A stretch of DNA of 64,000 nucleotides from Epiperipatus broadwayi (GCA_028023455.1 JAQFVV010000231.1:1007001-1071000), one strand, 5' to 3'; positions 23,701 to 36,604 are shown, counted from the first letter of the stretch. The notes: a model not told the origin generated them from the letters alone. Program-made: numbers and translations.

Positions 23701-24299
23701 GCCTAGATTAATTTAATTTAATTGTTTTGTTACTACTGACAGCTTCTTCTTCAGCAGGTTAAATCACTTATATATGCTATTACTTTCTAAACAAATAATT
23801 TTACTGAGGGCAGATTTTTAAAAAATGACTATGTATAATTTAGTTTATATATTTATATAATTTAATTAAATGTTTCATTATAACATTGTCTAACCTCTAA
23901 GCAAAAAAAAGTTAACTTTCTTCTGCTTAGCAGACAGGTGATGATATTAAAAGATGTTCAATTACAGATGGAATGATGTTTGGAGTGTTCACTTATTCCA
24001 AAATATTTCATATCTTTATAACGATGTCAAGGTGTAAAGATTTATCAATCTAAGTATAAATGTTCATAATCTGGCATTCCAATCTGAGTAGAACTAATAA
24101 TTTTTTTAAATTATAATACAGCAATCTTAAGATATTTTTCTTGTGAATGATTCTTAGTAACTTAGCTTTATGTCAAATCACTGTTTAGTAAATAATTATC
24201 TTGCTACTCGTAGAAAAAGTGTAAAACAAAAACAAAAATTTCATAAATGCTCACCGAATTGGCAGTTGATTGTTATGGAGTTATATTTTGGTAATCATT

Positions 24300-26360
24300 C
24301 CTCATTTGTGAGGCAATTCTGGAGAGGCACTTTCCAAATATAAAATCCAGTCTTCGCCTATAATGTATACAATGTAGGCATTACTCTTGACTGGCCAAAG
24401 TAAATGAAATAAATAAGGCTAACTGTGCAATATTTAACTTTTCAAATATGTGACCTTCAATTAGAATAAAATTATTTTTAATAAAATTAATATTAACCTT
24501 TTATTTGGTCAATTTATTTATTGGCTGAGTGAGGTAAAACTCTGAACTTTTAATTGGTCAATTCACAAACTCACTGATAAAAATATATGCATCTTTTAAT
24601 ATTATAGTAATTTTAGTTTCATTTGCAAAAAGTATATTAATTATTTGTAAGGTTATGAAAGTAAACCAAAGTTTTTTCAAAAATATATTTTTATTTGTAA
24701 TTATAAAAATATTCAATAGTGGAAAAAAAAAAAAAAAAAAGATTGTAGCAAATTACAAGAAATGTAAATATCATTAGGTCACCCCTCTATTTACATTAGG
24801 TTAAAAAAGTTTAGAATTTTTTAGTAAAATCTTAGCATTTTTCTAAAAATAATTATATTTTCAGCATATTTTAACCAAAATACATTATAATATGTAAATA
24901 AATGCCAGAAAAATATTCTAAAACATTAATCTTTGTTTGAAAATCAAATAAACAGCTTGGGACAACCTAAACTCTCGACAGGATGTCAAAATTGTTGCTA
25001 TCGCTGGTTTCTTTTTCAATTTACTATCATGTAAAGTATACAATTTTTTAATAAAACCTTACTACTTTTGTAAAATAACTATATTTTCAGCAGATTTTAT
25101 GAAAATAATTTATAATATGTACAAAAAATAATAAAAAAAAACACTCTAAAACATATATTTTCATTTTCAGTGGTGAAAAATATTTATCAGCCAATCAGCG
25201 TTGAGAAAGGATGGCCTCAGCCAGAATGGATGGCCTCAGCCAATCAGCATTGAGAAAGGATGGCTTGCTTCTTTTGTTAGACTAAAACATCCCTATTATT
25301 GATTTTTTACTTGTAAAATAATTCAAGAGAGGGCACCATCTTACAGGACTTTTTCTAAGCTTTCAAACAAGCATAAAATCGTCACCGTAAATCAAAAAGT
25401 GGCCGATTTCGAGTGATCTAAAGCCATTGACGTGAATGAGCGTCAAACCTAAGTTAATTTTAAGCATAACTAAAAGAAAAAAATAGTAAAAGCTATAAAC
25501 TGATTTAAAGAAATAATAAAAAGAAATGTGATTTGTGCTATTTGACCTTTGAGCTAAAAAGTACTATTTTTAATATCCTCCCATCTAGTAATAATATTAA
25601 ATTTTATATTATTTACCATTCATTTAGAAGCACTTATTTGAATTCTAATATAATTATTGACATACAGACCATTTAAATGATCTATGAATCACATTGTGAG
25701 CAGTGTCAATCACTAGTATTGCTTTTAGCTATTGCAACACTTAGTAGTAAAAAGATAAAGCATAAAAAAGTCATACTTAAATCTTAATATATCTTTAAAT
25801 TATATAAATGCCAAGTTTCCAATTGTGTTCTCTCAGAAAAATCATGGTAGTTACACAGCTTTAAAATAGTTTTATCATTGTGGTGTTGCCATATTACTTT
25901 CATTAATATTTTTACTTGAAAAAAAATCTGAAGAGATCAGTATTCTATGATCAGTGAAAAAACATCAACTATCTTGACTCTATTGTTCTCTAAAGAAAAG
26001 GTTTACTTTAAGATGTTCTTTTTGTCTTCATGACACTTTCCGTGAAATTTATCGTTAATATGATCACCTGTCGAAATTGGCATCTTATAATTTCTTCAAA
26101 TAAATGAATAATTACAAAGTAAATATCACAATTTAAAATAGATTTGTATAGATTCATCAAAATCTATCTTTGTTTATTCACATTTAAAAAATTAAGAAAC
26201 AATTTGTACATTTTCTGAAAAGGTGTTTACACTAACTTAGTTGATGGTGTTTACACTACAATGTTCTAATTTACAAGTTAGCTTTAAATATTTAAAAATA
26301 TCAAATGTGATTTTTTTAGAATATCATCCATTTATAAAATTAAATTAAATTAAATATAGA
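24300..26360. other. AT-rich DNA, no gene recognised
   Basis: A poly-A run at 24722-24740. About 24790-24930 and 25030-25170 are diverged copies of one another (TAGTAAAATCTTAGCATTTT versus AATAAAACCTTACTACTTTT, each followed by ATTTTCAGCA). At 25190-25270 GGATGGCCTCAGCCA is duplicated in a short tandem. Confidence 0.45.
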
Positions 26361-26367
26361 GGGTTTG

Positions 26368-26500
26368 AACTCAGACTTCAAGCACCTTCAACTATCCATA
26401 GTATCTTATACCACTGATACACCTAACCACATACATGCAGAAAAGACAAATAATCACCAATATGTGTATTTCATACTAAACCATGAAAAGTGCCTGTATT
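26368..26500 (-). mobile_element. SINE-like copy, degenerate
   Basis: Minus-strand copy of the 695/63752 family: GGTTTAGTATGAAATA, CATATTGGTGATTATTTG, TGTATGTGG and a final GAGTTCAAACCCTC box B-like end. The hammerhead-like CUGAUGAG has been lost. Confidence 0.5.
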
Positions 26501-26867
26501 TCATATACTTAAAATTAAATTAAAAAGAAATCAAGTCTAATTTATTGAGTTTAGTATAAAATTAAAAATTTTATACCAAAAGTTTGAGCATTTTCAAAAT
26601 CTCTCACCAGTAGGAACAATAAAAAATGTCAAAATTGTTAAAGAGTTAAATAACAAAAAAAAATTAAATAACAGAAAATTAACTATATGATATCAATGCC
26701 CATTAAATATAATGAGAATTAATAGATAAAGTAAAGCAAAATGAGCTGAATTAAAACAATAAATGTAAGATGATAATTTATACTAAAAAGTTGAACAATT
26801 AAAATTTGTAAGAAATATTGTATGAAATGATTGAAAATATCAGGGTTATATTATCACTATAAAAACA

Positions 26868-26868
<1 letters not shown>

Positions 26869-26943
<75 letters not shown>
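26869..26943. repeat. (TA)n microsatellite, ~75 bp
   Basis: Uninterrupted TA repeat. Confidence 0.97.
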
Positions 26944-26946
<3 letters not shown>

Positions 26947-27084
26947 CTTACAAGGAAAAGCCTTCTTAACAATAACAAGAAAAGGAATTATTGTATAAAC
27001 ATAAAGAAATATCTTCTTACCTAAAAAAAAAAGAAAGATTAAATTATAAATATATATATATATATATATTAATAAAAAAATCAT

Positions 27085-27465
27085 GTCATATATCAAGTGA
27101 CTTAATTTAATAAGCTTGTATTACTAATGTAAAATAATGAGCATGCTAATAGGTCTAAACAAGCTTTTCCAATAAATGCCACAAGAGAAAGTATTTAAAA
27201 TCTCTATCTAGAATTATCTCTGTCCTCAACCCGTTTTCGAGTTAATGGCTCTCATAAGATTTTCTACTTAATAGTTAAGTATCAGATAAATGCTGGGCTT
27301 GAGATGGTATTTTAGATCTAGGGTCTGAATGTCCTAGTGCCTCACTGATAAAAGCCATTAGCTCAAAACTGGTTTGAGGATAGGGATAATTCTAGATAGA
27401 GATTTTTCTTGTGGCATTTATCAGAAAAGCTTGTTTAGAACTTTTAGCATGTTCATTATATATAT
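27085..27465. mobile_element. Inverted pair of decayed hammerhead elements
   Basis: The segment 27131-27250 is mirrored by 27350-27462: AGCATGCTAATAGGTCTAAACAAGC at the left pairs with GCTTGTTTAGAACTTTTAGCATG at the right, and the TCTCTATCTAGAATTATC blocks are exact complements. Each arm holds a degenerate ribozyme. The left one (minus) has CTTATGA...CTCGAAA, the right one (plus, 27339-27380) CTGATAA...CTCAAAAC with TCACTG...TTTGAGG helix I strands. Core residues are mutated in both, so no cleavage is expected. The left edge matches the start of the 424-bp unit at 36.6 kb. Confidence 0.65.
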
Positions 27466-27469
27466 ATAC

Positions 27470-30400
27470 ATTAAAAATGTATTTATTAGACATATATATA
27501 TATATATATATATATTAAAAATGAGTATTTATTAGACACAATACATTTATATATAGCAAATAAAAGCAATCAATATGTGTCAGATTTAAAATCAGAATTT
27601 AAAATGTTACACATAGTAAAGACATTAATGCATTTTGTTTAAATTTATTTTTCTTGTCTAACTCTCAAAATAATGTTTAAAAATGGATTAATGTATAGAC
27701 AATAAGAAATAACTGATGATTATGTGGAAATAAATCTGCATTTCATTTAGGTCATAATGGATCTCATGAATTAAATAATCTTTGAGAAAACATTATTAAG
27801 CTTTTTTTTGATAGGTATTTTAAGTTTTGGCAACAATGCATTCAAGCAGTAGTCATAAAACTGTTACACAAAATAAGAGATAGTGATCATGTGATAAGAC
27901 CATTTGTTTTGGAACATTGCACTACATTCTTAACAGCCATAAAAATTCTAGTTGTGATACTTAATCAATAATTCAACTATTAAAATTGCAATAAAAAGAG
28001 TGCATGCAATAACCAATACATATTACCTTGTAAACAAAGCATGAATTATTATCTGCTACATACAATACCTGCTATAGAGCTATTGATAAAAATACAGGCA
28101 AATTGTGGACAGATTTTAACCAGAATTGTTAGTATATGCTTTTGCTGTTTCATACTTTTTGCAGAAACTCTTCTGCATTGATCTCTCAAATGACATCACC
28201 ATGTGAACTTGTGATGCCACGTAGCACATTTTTTTTTGTAAAATATGTTTTGTATATTTGCCAATTTTTATAATGACTGAAAGGTTCAAGCAATATGAAA
28301 TTCTGTTTTTGTTTACAGAAAATGGCAGGAAAAACTGACGTAATTTTAGAAAAAGATTTCAAATCAGCTGATCTCAGATAAATAAATACAAGTTTACAAG
28401 TTTATGGGTAGTTTAATTAAAATGTTAAATTCACCACATCCCTAACAAGTGTGGTTAGTGTAGTCCGAAATCAAAAAAATGCTGTTTGTTTAGATACACA
28501 TATTTTTCTCTCAGATTTAGTTTGTAATGGTCAGGTATTTTATCTGCAAGTTCTACAGTGGTAAAATGCAAACATCCCATTTGTGACAAAGAGTGGAATG
28601 AAAGCTTCACCCCAGCAAAGTTTCATCTCTCAAAGCCTTGAGTTCAAACACTTTTTAATTAAATTCATCATAACCCAGCTTATTTGACAGTCATATTTAC
28701 TTGATCTCACTTCATGCGATTTTTTTAAAATTCTCTAACATAAAAAAGTCTTTTTTTTTTTTTTTTTTTGCGGACTTGGAAATGGTGAGGAAAAATGACA
28801 GAAGCATTAAAAGACGTTACTTCGCAAGGATTACTGAACTATTTTGAAAAATGAAAAACACATTTAGACCAGTATATTGCATCAAATGGACAATAATTTA
28901 ATAGCAGTTAACACTTAAAAATAAATAAATATTTTTATTATAAAATTCCAATTACTTTAGCCTCCCTCCTCATATGATACATACACCACATATAAAAATA
29001 TTTATGACCATCTCTTTAAATACTTGTATGATTTATTTAATTATTTGTTTGCCTTATGGATCTATATGTGATAAGCTACATTTTATTTTTATCTATGAAC
29101 AATGCTGACATAATCATCATCATCAATGACAATTCTGCTTCAATATATATATTTATATACTATTTATATACCATTGAGATTGTCACATTTTCTATATGAG
29201 TGGTGGGTTAAAAATCTTGGCATAATTGCTAAGCTAGCCTACGAAATACATGTCCAGTGATGATTTAGTTTGTTCATTTACAATAATTTTCTCCTTGGGC
29301 AAAGTTAGATATGATATATTTGGAGATTAGCACCATGAGATCAGAAAGAATAAGTTTGTCACTTATTCATACAAACGTATATCAAACATAATTCTTCATT
29401 AAATCAAATCATTAATCCTATTTTCAGATTATATGAAGTAGTTTTTTAAGCAAATGAATTGTTTAGTGCTAGATTTATAATAAGTCTGTTATTATTGAAA
29501 GCTGTATTCTTAGGATATGAGGCAGCGGTTGCCTTACACTCCAAACTTTAAAGAAAAACATTCTAGTTCTATGCTTTTTTCAGTCTATTAATATGTTTTT
29601 CTGTTTGCTACTATATTGCGCTTTTATATTCTTTTTCTAAAAGAAATTTAGAAAAGCGTTATTATTAATTAGTAAATTACCTACGCATTTAGCATGACTG
29701 TTATAGTGCTCAAACCATGTGAATAGTGCTTAAACGGAATATTTTTGCTTTCTGCTCACAATATACTTAATTTAGCAACGAAACCACCCAAAGATCAAAT
29801 TAAAAGCAAAATTAGTCTTGCCAATAGTGCTCTATCTTACGAGAATGTCCTAGGGGCTGCCACAGCCAATTCATCAATTTTCCCAACCTTTTCTCTTCGT
29901 TGCCCAAATCTTGTATGTAACATAAATATGTAGTTTTTCATTTTTTTAATATATCAAAGATACGAAGAATTTCATTTCTTTTTGTAGTTTTTTTGTTTTT
30001 AGAACTGCTTCGTTTCCCTTTTATTTTTAATATATATAAATTACACCTTTCGCTGACTGACATTTTCCAATAGTAAATAAACCTTAAAAACCAATATTTT
30101 ATATCTAAACAAAAATTTATTTTAATGTGGATAAAAATGCACTCTAAAATTGTTTGTTCATTAAATGATACTCTTATATATATATAAGATTCTCTATACA
30201 ATTTCATTAGTGATCCAATGTAACAACTTTGAAAATAGTATAATTATATATATTCAAAAATAAGCCAAATATTAATTCCACGTTTTAGTTTAAAAAAAAA
30301 AAAAATTCATTTCAAAGAAAAAAAAAATCATTATATATATATATAGATGAAACATCTGCATGCTAAATAATCAATGGTTAATGGCAGAAAATATCACGTG

Positions 30401-31455
30401 ATATTTATCACATGACCTTCCACCAATTAAACTATAAGTTTTTGCTGTGTTTTTTTTTTAAAGAATATAATGCATGGGAAAAAGATAGATTAAAAAAACA
30501 AACTGTGAACTGATGCAAAGAGAAAGTTGGGACCAAAAATATAGAAATAATCTGTTAGAGTTAAAAAGTTTCATCTTGCAGACAATTGACAAAGATTAAA
30601 AATGGTAATGATATACGTATATTAGAAGAGAGGTTTTGACAAAGAGAGCTTCCAATTTATATAAGTGAAAAACCAATCTTTGATCTGATCAAAAAATATA
30701 AGATCATGCAAATTCACTTTGATGCACAATTAAATACAAAAAACATATTTTTTTAACCAGTAAGTTTTTATTAATTAAAAGTGTTGCAACGATATCCATT
30801 TACTCAAAAACTACTCATGCACTTAACAATGGTCTGAAAAATAATAATAATAATAAAATAAAAGATTAATTTTCTAAATTACATAGTATCAGCTACATTC
30901 AACAATCATACAGTATCTTATTCCAGTGCCAAAAAAAAAAAAAAATAGGCAAATCTCTATATACGGGAACTTCAGCTTGAAATTACAAAAAATAACTTAA
31001 TATCATTTAGTTATCATATCTTCTGCATTTTATCATCATCAACTTTCATCACAAAATTAATTTTAAAATATAATTTATAAATATTTTTGCTTCTATAATA
31101 TATAATATAACTTTTATGAATATTAAATTATTTTATGTTCTACCTTCTTTAAATATTTAAATGATTTATATATTTGCAATCCTTTTTACGACATCAGAAA
31201 ATTTCAGTAAATGATAAAAATAGGATTACACAATAAATCTATTATTACATTTATAGTGGATTTTTCAGAAGAAAAAATAAATATTGGTGATCATGAATTA
31301 AAAGAAATTATTAACCACAAATATCTTCATAAATTAATGCAGAATGAAACATAATAGATGCAAAAACACTCACAAAAATAAATTCTGATGTGGTTCTTTG
31401 GATTGTTATTAGAGGAGATATATCTATATGTTTGAAATGATCTTTAATAGACATT
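27470..31455. other. AT-rich DNA, no gene recognised
   Basis: Contains (TA)n runs at about 27492-27514 and 30174-30186, an (ATT/AAT)-rich patch at 30841-30855, T17-18 at 28752-28769, and A-runs at 30294-30305 and 30932-30945. Small open frames at 29745 (plus) and 29938 (minus) have no recognisable features. Confidence 0.45.
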
Positions 31456-31459
31456 TCTT

Positions 31460-31730
31460 TAACAGTTCTTAATTACAGATCTAAGATTTGGATGATTGAA
31501 AAAGCAATGCAAAGACTTCAGATCATTCGAAGAAGTATGGAGAGATTTACGATGACAGTAATAAGAAGCAATCAAAAATGAAACAACTGGATGAGAGAAA
31601 GAAACAAACATTAAAAGAATTAAGAGATTGAAATGGTATGCTGGTTGGACATGTTGTTTGAAGAGATGATAATAGAGGGGCAGTTGATATTTTAAATTGG
31701 ATTTCAAAATATTACAAAAGATCAAAAAAA
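31460..31730 (+). pseudogene. RTE-type LINE C-terminal relic
   Basis: In two plus-strand frames I can read pieces like AMQRLQIIRRSMERFTMT and IKRLKWYAGWT, corresponding to the IQRLQ..QR.MER and LKW.W.GH parts of the RTE enzyme at 22.7 kb. Many stops and frameshifts; a fossil. It ends near an A17 run at 31722-31739, close upstream of the Penelope-like element. Confidence 0.6.
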
Positions 31731-31877
31731 AAAAAAAAACAACAACACACATTTGAGATGGAAAAATGAAATAAAAACATGTGTTGATGTATGGAGAGAA
31801 AATTAACAAAAAAAAAAAGTAGATTAAAGATGAAGAGACTTCAAATGCAATAAATCAGTAATGCCTAAAAATTATCT

Positions 31878-32861
31878 ATGCATATATATATAATCATGGA
31901 AAATATAGAAACTCGTGTTTTAGAATCATCATCTTTAAAACCCCTCATTTGTCTCAGATACATAGATGACATTTTTGTCAGATCGCAACATGGTAAAAGT
32001 AAATTAGATGATTTTTTCTTTCATTTAAATAATATGCATCCTCATATTAAATTTACAATGGAGACAGAGACTGATGGAAAACTCCCTTTTCTTGATGTTT
32101 TAGTCACCAGAACACTGAATAGTTTATCTTTTTCAATTTATAAAAAGAATACACACACGGACAGATATTTACATTTCTATTCTCATCATCACTCAACTCA
32201 GATCGTTTCGGTAGCCAAAAATATTTTAAATAGAGCAATTAACCTTTCAGATGAGACACATCTGAAAGAAGAAATAAATTATATTAATAGTGTTTTATTA
32301 GCAAATAGTTCCAATTATAAATTTGTTAAAAAGCCTTATTTCAAGCCCAAAATGGACGAAATAGGAAACAAAAAGATGACAAATCAGCTATTTAGGATTT
32401 GTGTTCCATATGTAAAAGGAACTACAGACAGTATTGGACGTATATTAAAACGCTATAATATAGATACAGCATTTTCTGCTCATCAAAAGATCAGCAATAT
32501 AATAACCAAGCCTAAGGATTCAATCCCTCTTGAATCTCATGGTGTCTATCAAATCTCATGTAAAAATTGTAAAGCTTCTTAAATAGGTATGAGTAATCGT
32601 TGCCTCAGTGTTAGGAGAGATGAGCATGATAATGCAGTTAAACAACACTCATCATCAGCAGCACTCTCACTCCATACTATGGATTCAGGTCATAAAATTA
32701 ATTTTTCTAGCACCAGGATCATATCCAGATGTGATAATCTATACCAGTGCAAAATTAGAAAAGCCATTGAGATACTTAAAAGGCCAGATTGTATCAATAA
32801 GCGAGATGATACAAGCAAACTTCCTCCTATTTGGAAAGATTTTTTTAAAAAACATTCTTAA
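31878..32861 (+). pseudogene. Penelope-like retroelement ORF, 5'-truncated, one in-frame stop (lineage 2)
   Basis: The frame begins inside the reverse transcriptase at ICLRYIDDIFV, which carries the catalytic YxDD motif, then HIKFTMETETDGKLPFLDVLVTR, typical of Penelope enzymes, and runs to the GIY-YIG endonuclease: GVYQISCKNCKAS, stop, IGMSNRCLSVRRDEH, then NLYQCKIRKAIEILKR and the C-terminus at 32861. The TAA at 32580-32582 is the only interruption; the same frame is open on both sides. It occupies the place of the first Tyr of the YIG motif. Everything N-terminal to YIDD is missing, so the copy is 5'-truncated, starting at a short (TA)n. RT would copy the RNA and the nuclease would nick the target. 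Confidence 0.85.
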
Positions 32862-32944
32862 TTTAACATTTTTGCTATTGGTGGAACTTTAACATTTTTT
32901 AAATCAGTAATTGTAGCGCCTCTATCACCATCTTTCTACTTTTT

Positions 32945-32990
32945 ATTACTCAGTGGATGACTTGTGTTACCAAGTCGAAATGTCAGTATT
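32945..32990 (+). ncRNA. Degenerate hammerhead motif at the PLE 3' end
   Basis: About 90 bp after the PLE stop, GACTTG/CAAGTC form a 6-bp stem around TGTTAC, followed directly by GAAATGTC, which supplies GAAA, a minimal A-U helix III and a GUC cleavage site. TACT before and AGTA after can pair as helix I. The CUGANGA strand is replaced by CAGTGGAT, so the fold is probably dead. PLEs are known to carry hammerheads in their terminal repeats, which supports the reading. Confidence 0.45.
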
Positions 32991-33049
32991 TTAAAATATT
33001 TTAACATGGATGAACCGCAAAATATGTCTTTTATATATATATTTATAAT

Positions 33050-34440
33050 AACGGTCTGGGTGTGTGAGATCAAATGAGTTTTACCGTATCTGCACTACAG
33101 GGCGCCACCAGGTTATTTGAACCTAGAAAATTTATATAGTAGGCAGATATGTAAGTTAAGATTCACATTTTACATGTTTTATTTAGACCAAAAGCCCAAT
33201 GCCACTAGCTCAGAGAGACACAGAGATTTATAAAATATAAATTATTATTTAAACATTTTCAATATTAAAAAAAAAAATAAAAGCCACTGCCAGTAATAAC
33301 CCACAAACATTTATTAATGCACATATAGATAAATTGAGGAATAAAATTTATTATTTTAGGTTGGTTATTAATTTAATTTTTAAATTTAAATTTTTAGTTT
33401 GAACAATCCGCACAGATTTGTTTAATAATATTTTTAAGAGTGTCAAGTATGACTAAACTACATAGATTGCATTTGAAAAGAAAATATTGTATCCCTTATT
33501 TAATCTTAAGCCAAAAGTTCGCAGTTTAACCAGCATCGATCCTTCTGATACATCGATGTATTCAATGTAGCATGAATACGACAGTATAAATACCATGCTA
33601 TCAGGAATGTACATCTGAACAGCATAGTTATAGAAGACATTGACTCTTGTCCAGATAGGAATACTACATCTGTCTGACGAGAAGAGCAATAAAAAAAAAC
33701 TTCATAGGAAGGGACTGCATTTTCCATCTTACTATCCCATTCCATAAGCAAAAAAGGTGTGTGGCATATAATGGTGATCCTGCATATAGCGAACCTCATA
33801 CTACACTTACACCAATATATCCAATCCACTGAACCAATTTAACTACAAAACAAATAACCTAAGATTACCCTCCCTTAAACTAACATATATAACTTTACAA
33901 ATCTATGCAGACATTCAAGCACGACTTAAATTTAACATTTATATAAGTTTGCACAGATGAATTTTATAAAAGTTTGTTTTATAATGTTGAGTATAGATAG
34001 ACTACATAGATTACATGGTCAAAAACATTTCAAAATAAACATAAACAATCAAAATATAGTCATTGATGGAATTGCACAGGGAAATTTACAAGAAACCCAA
34101 TGGCATTCATCATAAGAGGCCGCATTCACACCAATAACTTAAAAGACACCCGAATAAATACATTTTTTTAGATATTCAACATGACATATCATATTTACCG
34201 AATGTCTATATATTCTAATCAAATATAAAAATGAAAACATAATTAAACATTAACGAATCCATGTGGTCATCTATACCCAACTTAAATTTAATGCATCTAA
34301 ATAATTTATACAATAAATATTAATAACAATAAAAAAATGGAAATGATTTGATTTGAAAAGTCAGATTAAAGTTCATTAAAAAAATAGGTTTAGCTTGTCA
34401 AATCTTTAAATTTCTTAATTACTTTTAGTAAAATTTTTCT
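33050..34440. other. AT-rich DNA, no gene recognised
   Basis: Overlapping minus-strand frames at 33453-33829 (up to 107 codons) have no recognisable domain. Nothing else identified. Confidence 0.4.
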
Positions 34441-34454
34441 GTTTATATCTTACA

Positions 34455-34760
34455 GTAGAAAAGCTCCTGGTTCCTGGTGTCAATTCCCATGAAGTCTTTA
34501 TTTGAAGACCGGTCTATCTGAAGGTGGCATTAGCTGGTTCAATCCTGGTATTACAGTCACTTCATTTGAAATAAGTGAGAGAGGGCGACAAGTGCATCTT
34601 ATCGCCCTTCTCACAAAATTAAGCTGGAACTGTTCTTAATTTCAATATTTTTCCTTTTATACCGATCATCCGGATTCACTGAACAATGGTTTCCTGTTCC
34701 AAATTTTCATTACGGTCCGAGCCGTCATAGCTGCTTCTATTGGACATTTAATTTTTTTGT
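34455..34760. repeat. Less AT-rich island with a hairpin, SINE-like
   Basis: A ~300-bp patch of more balanced composition in very AT-rich DNA. GTGAGAGAGGGCGA (34576-34589) pairs with TCGCCCTTCTCAC (about 34602-34614). A GGTTCAATCC box B-like string lies at about 34538-34547. It could be a tRNA-related SINE or a DNA transposon scrap; no second copy is in the window. Confidence 0.35.
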
Positions 34761-35120
34761 TCTCTTATCTATATCTTTCATCTGACTTTTTTATATAAGA
34801 GCCCCAAGGGCTAATTTGCTTTTCATTTAATTTATAAAACAATCATTTCCATTTACAAAAATATTTTATCAATAGATCTTGTACTTTTTTTATAAAAAAG
34901 TACATTCAAATATTTTTTTTTTTAAAAGAAAATAATACTTTTAAAGTTTTCAATCTATCTGTGCGATATATTATATATGTTAAACAACTTTTAAATTTTT
35001 TAGCTTTTAGTTTTTATTTACGAATTTAAAAAAAAAGTTTTTATTCTAATTTTAAATTAATGTAACGGCATATACCCTTACAATATATATATATATGTAA
35101 TGATAAATAATATTTTAATA

Positions 35121-35418
35121 ATGAATAAATATAATGTCATGTAAAAATTTTACCAAATCTATTTTAAATAATAAATGAACTGTCAAGCGTTGGTAGCCGA
35201 GAGGTCACACAGCAGCCTTGCAAGCAAGCAGTTGCTTGCAGATGGTTGTCGCAGTTTCACTTTCTGGCTGATACTTTGACATATGAAAATAATAATAATT
35301 AAACTGCCCTCTAGCTGCCAAGTTCAATAACTTAAGTTATCAAACTTGGCAGCTAGAGGGCAGTTCATTTATTATTTAAAATAGATTTGGTAAAATTTTC
35401 ACATGACATTATATTTAT
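35121..35418. mobile_element. Palindromic element with a SINE in its left arm
   Basis: The outer arms (35124-35182 and about 35361-35418) are reverse complements, around TGTCATG, TTTTACCAAATCTATTTTAAATAAT and AAATGAACTG. The inner arms CTGCCCTCTAGCTGCCAAGT and its exact complement (to 35366) continue the same palindrome. The left arm is split by the SINE at 35183-35301. Removing it restores a continuous hairpin of about 80-bp arms. Confidence 0.85.
35183..35301 (+). mobile_element. tRNA-like SINE with 5-bp target duplication
   Basis: Starts TCAAGCGTTGGTAGCCGAGAGG, with a Pol III box A-like TGGTAGCCGAGAGG, and ends CTTTGACATATGAAAATAATA. It is flanked by AACTG at 35178-35182 and 35302-35306. 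A second copy with the same start and the same TTTTGACATAT tail is at 43124-43220. Box B is poorly conserved here. Confidence 0.7.
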
Positions 35419-36364
35419 ATACTGAGGAGTATTTTTATTGATATCCTAATAATCATACTACATAATTTTTAATTTGTAATTTGTGTTATAAATATATCCG
35501 TATGTAAAACATATCTGCACTACATATATGAGTTGAAAATGAATCCTACATAATATTTGTTATGATCTATAAATTTATAACATTCATCAAGGCACTAGAA
35601 CCAAATACCATCAATGTAGCAATTCCACTGATGGTTTCTTTATAAACTGAAAGGTATTTACCTATAATTTTAATAATTCTCTTAATACTGCTGTGCTATG
35701 CATATTCAACAACGATTCATTACATAAGTTATGTTTTGGGTTTGGTTATGGCTACATAAAACATGCATTATTCAATTTCATTTCTAATAAGATAGAAACT
35801 TTGAGTATTCCTTAATCTGTTGATGAAACTTCACTGTAAAAACAAATCTGTTTGTCCTTCTAAGATTTTTTAAAAAAGAAAGTTTGGAAATTTACTCACA
35901 TTTTATTTTTTGCATTGTAAGACTTCAGCTGTTGAAAAATTTTCTTACTGAATATTCAAAAAGTATCTTAACTTTAGATATGTTTGTGATATTCTATCTT
36001 GAGTCAGCAGTAAGATAGAGTCAGCATAAAATCCATTTTATATATTTTTAGTTTAAGGTTGGAAAATATATCTTTAATTAGCAGTTAGACTAGTCAGTTG
36101 AAATATACTTCTTTAACATTTTCTGTTAGACAACTTCTGATATCTGATGAACAAAAATATAAAACATGTAGGAATTACTTATGAGACTAACATTACCTTT
36201 AATTTTTCAAAAAGAAATTATTGTAGACACAATATTTGATAGACATAAAAAATAAAGTTATGCTTCCTGACCTGTTTTAAATATCATTAAAGACATATAT
36301 CAGTTTTTTGTTGCAAAAGAATATATTCTGTTTACAAGTTGCTTTCATTCAGAATTTTCATTAT

Positions 36365-36604
36365 TTGATTTTACATATATAATAATTCAAACAAATTTAT
36401 TTAACACAGTATTCAAAATTAAATAATATATTCTTTACCAGAAGTACTTTCAATTGTTTCACTGACACCATTAATACAAATGTACAGAAAATAAAAACTT
36501 GCATTACCCATCATTCTGTACGTATGTATTAATGGTTGGTAAAGATTGTCAGTGAAACAATTGAAAGTACTTCCGGTAAAGAATATATTTAATTTTGAAT
36601 ACTG
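36365..36604. mobile_element. Palindromic element, right arm split by the 424-bp tandem unit
   Basis: The left arm (about 36371-36460: ACATATATAATAATTCAAAC, AACACAGTATTCAAAATTAA, ATATTCTTTACC, AGTACTTTCAATTGTTTCAC) is mirrored at about 36548-36604. The mirror stops at GTGTTAA; its last ~30 bp, AAATTTGTTTGAATTATTA, resumes at about 37455-37482 beyond the tandem units. The insert therefore landed in the right arm of an existing hairpin. No coding potential. Confidence 0.8.

Noticed and set aside
23735-23775. CTGAAGAAGAAGC on the minus strand next to a PLE fragment as a hammerhead
   Set aside because: No GAAA partner or helix I complement, and it lies on the strand opposite to the PLE.
33506-33829. 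Overlapping minus-strand frames up to 107 codons
   Set aside because: No recognisable domain; two frames compete over the same DNA.
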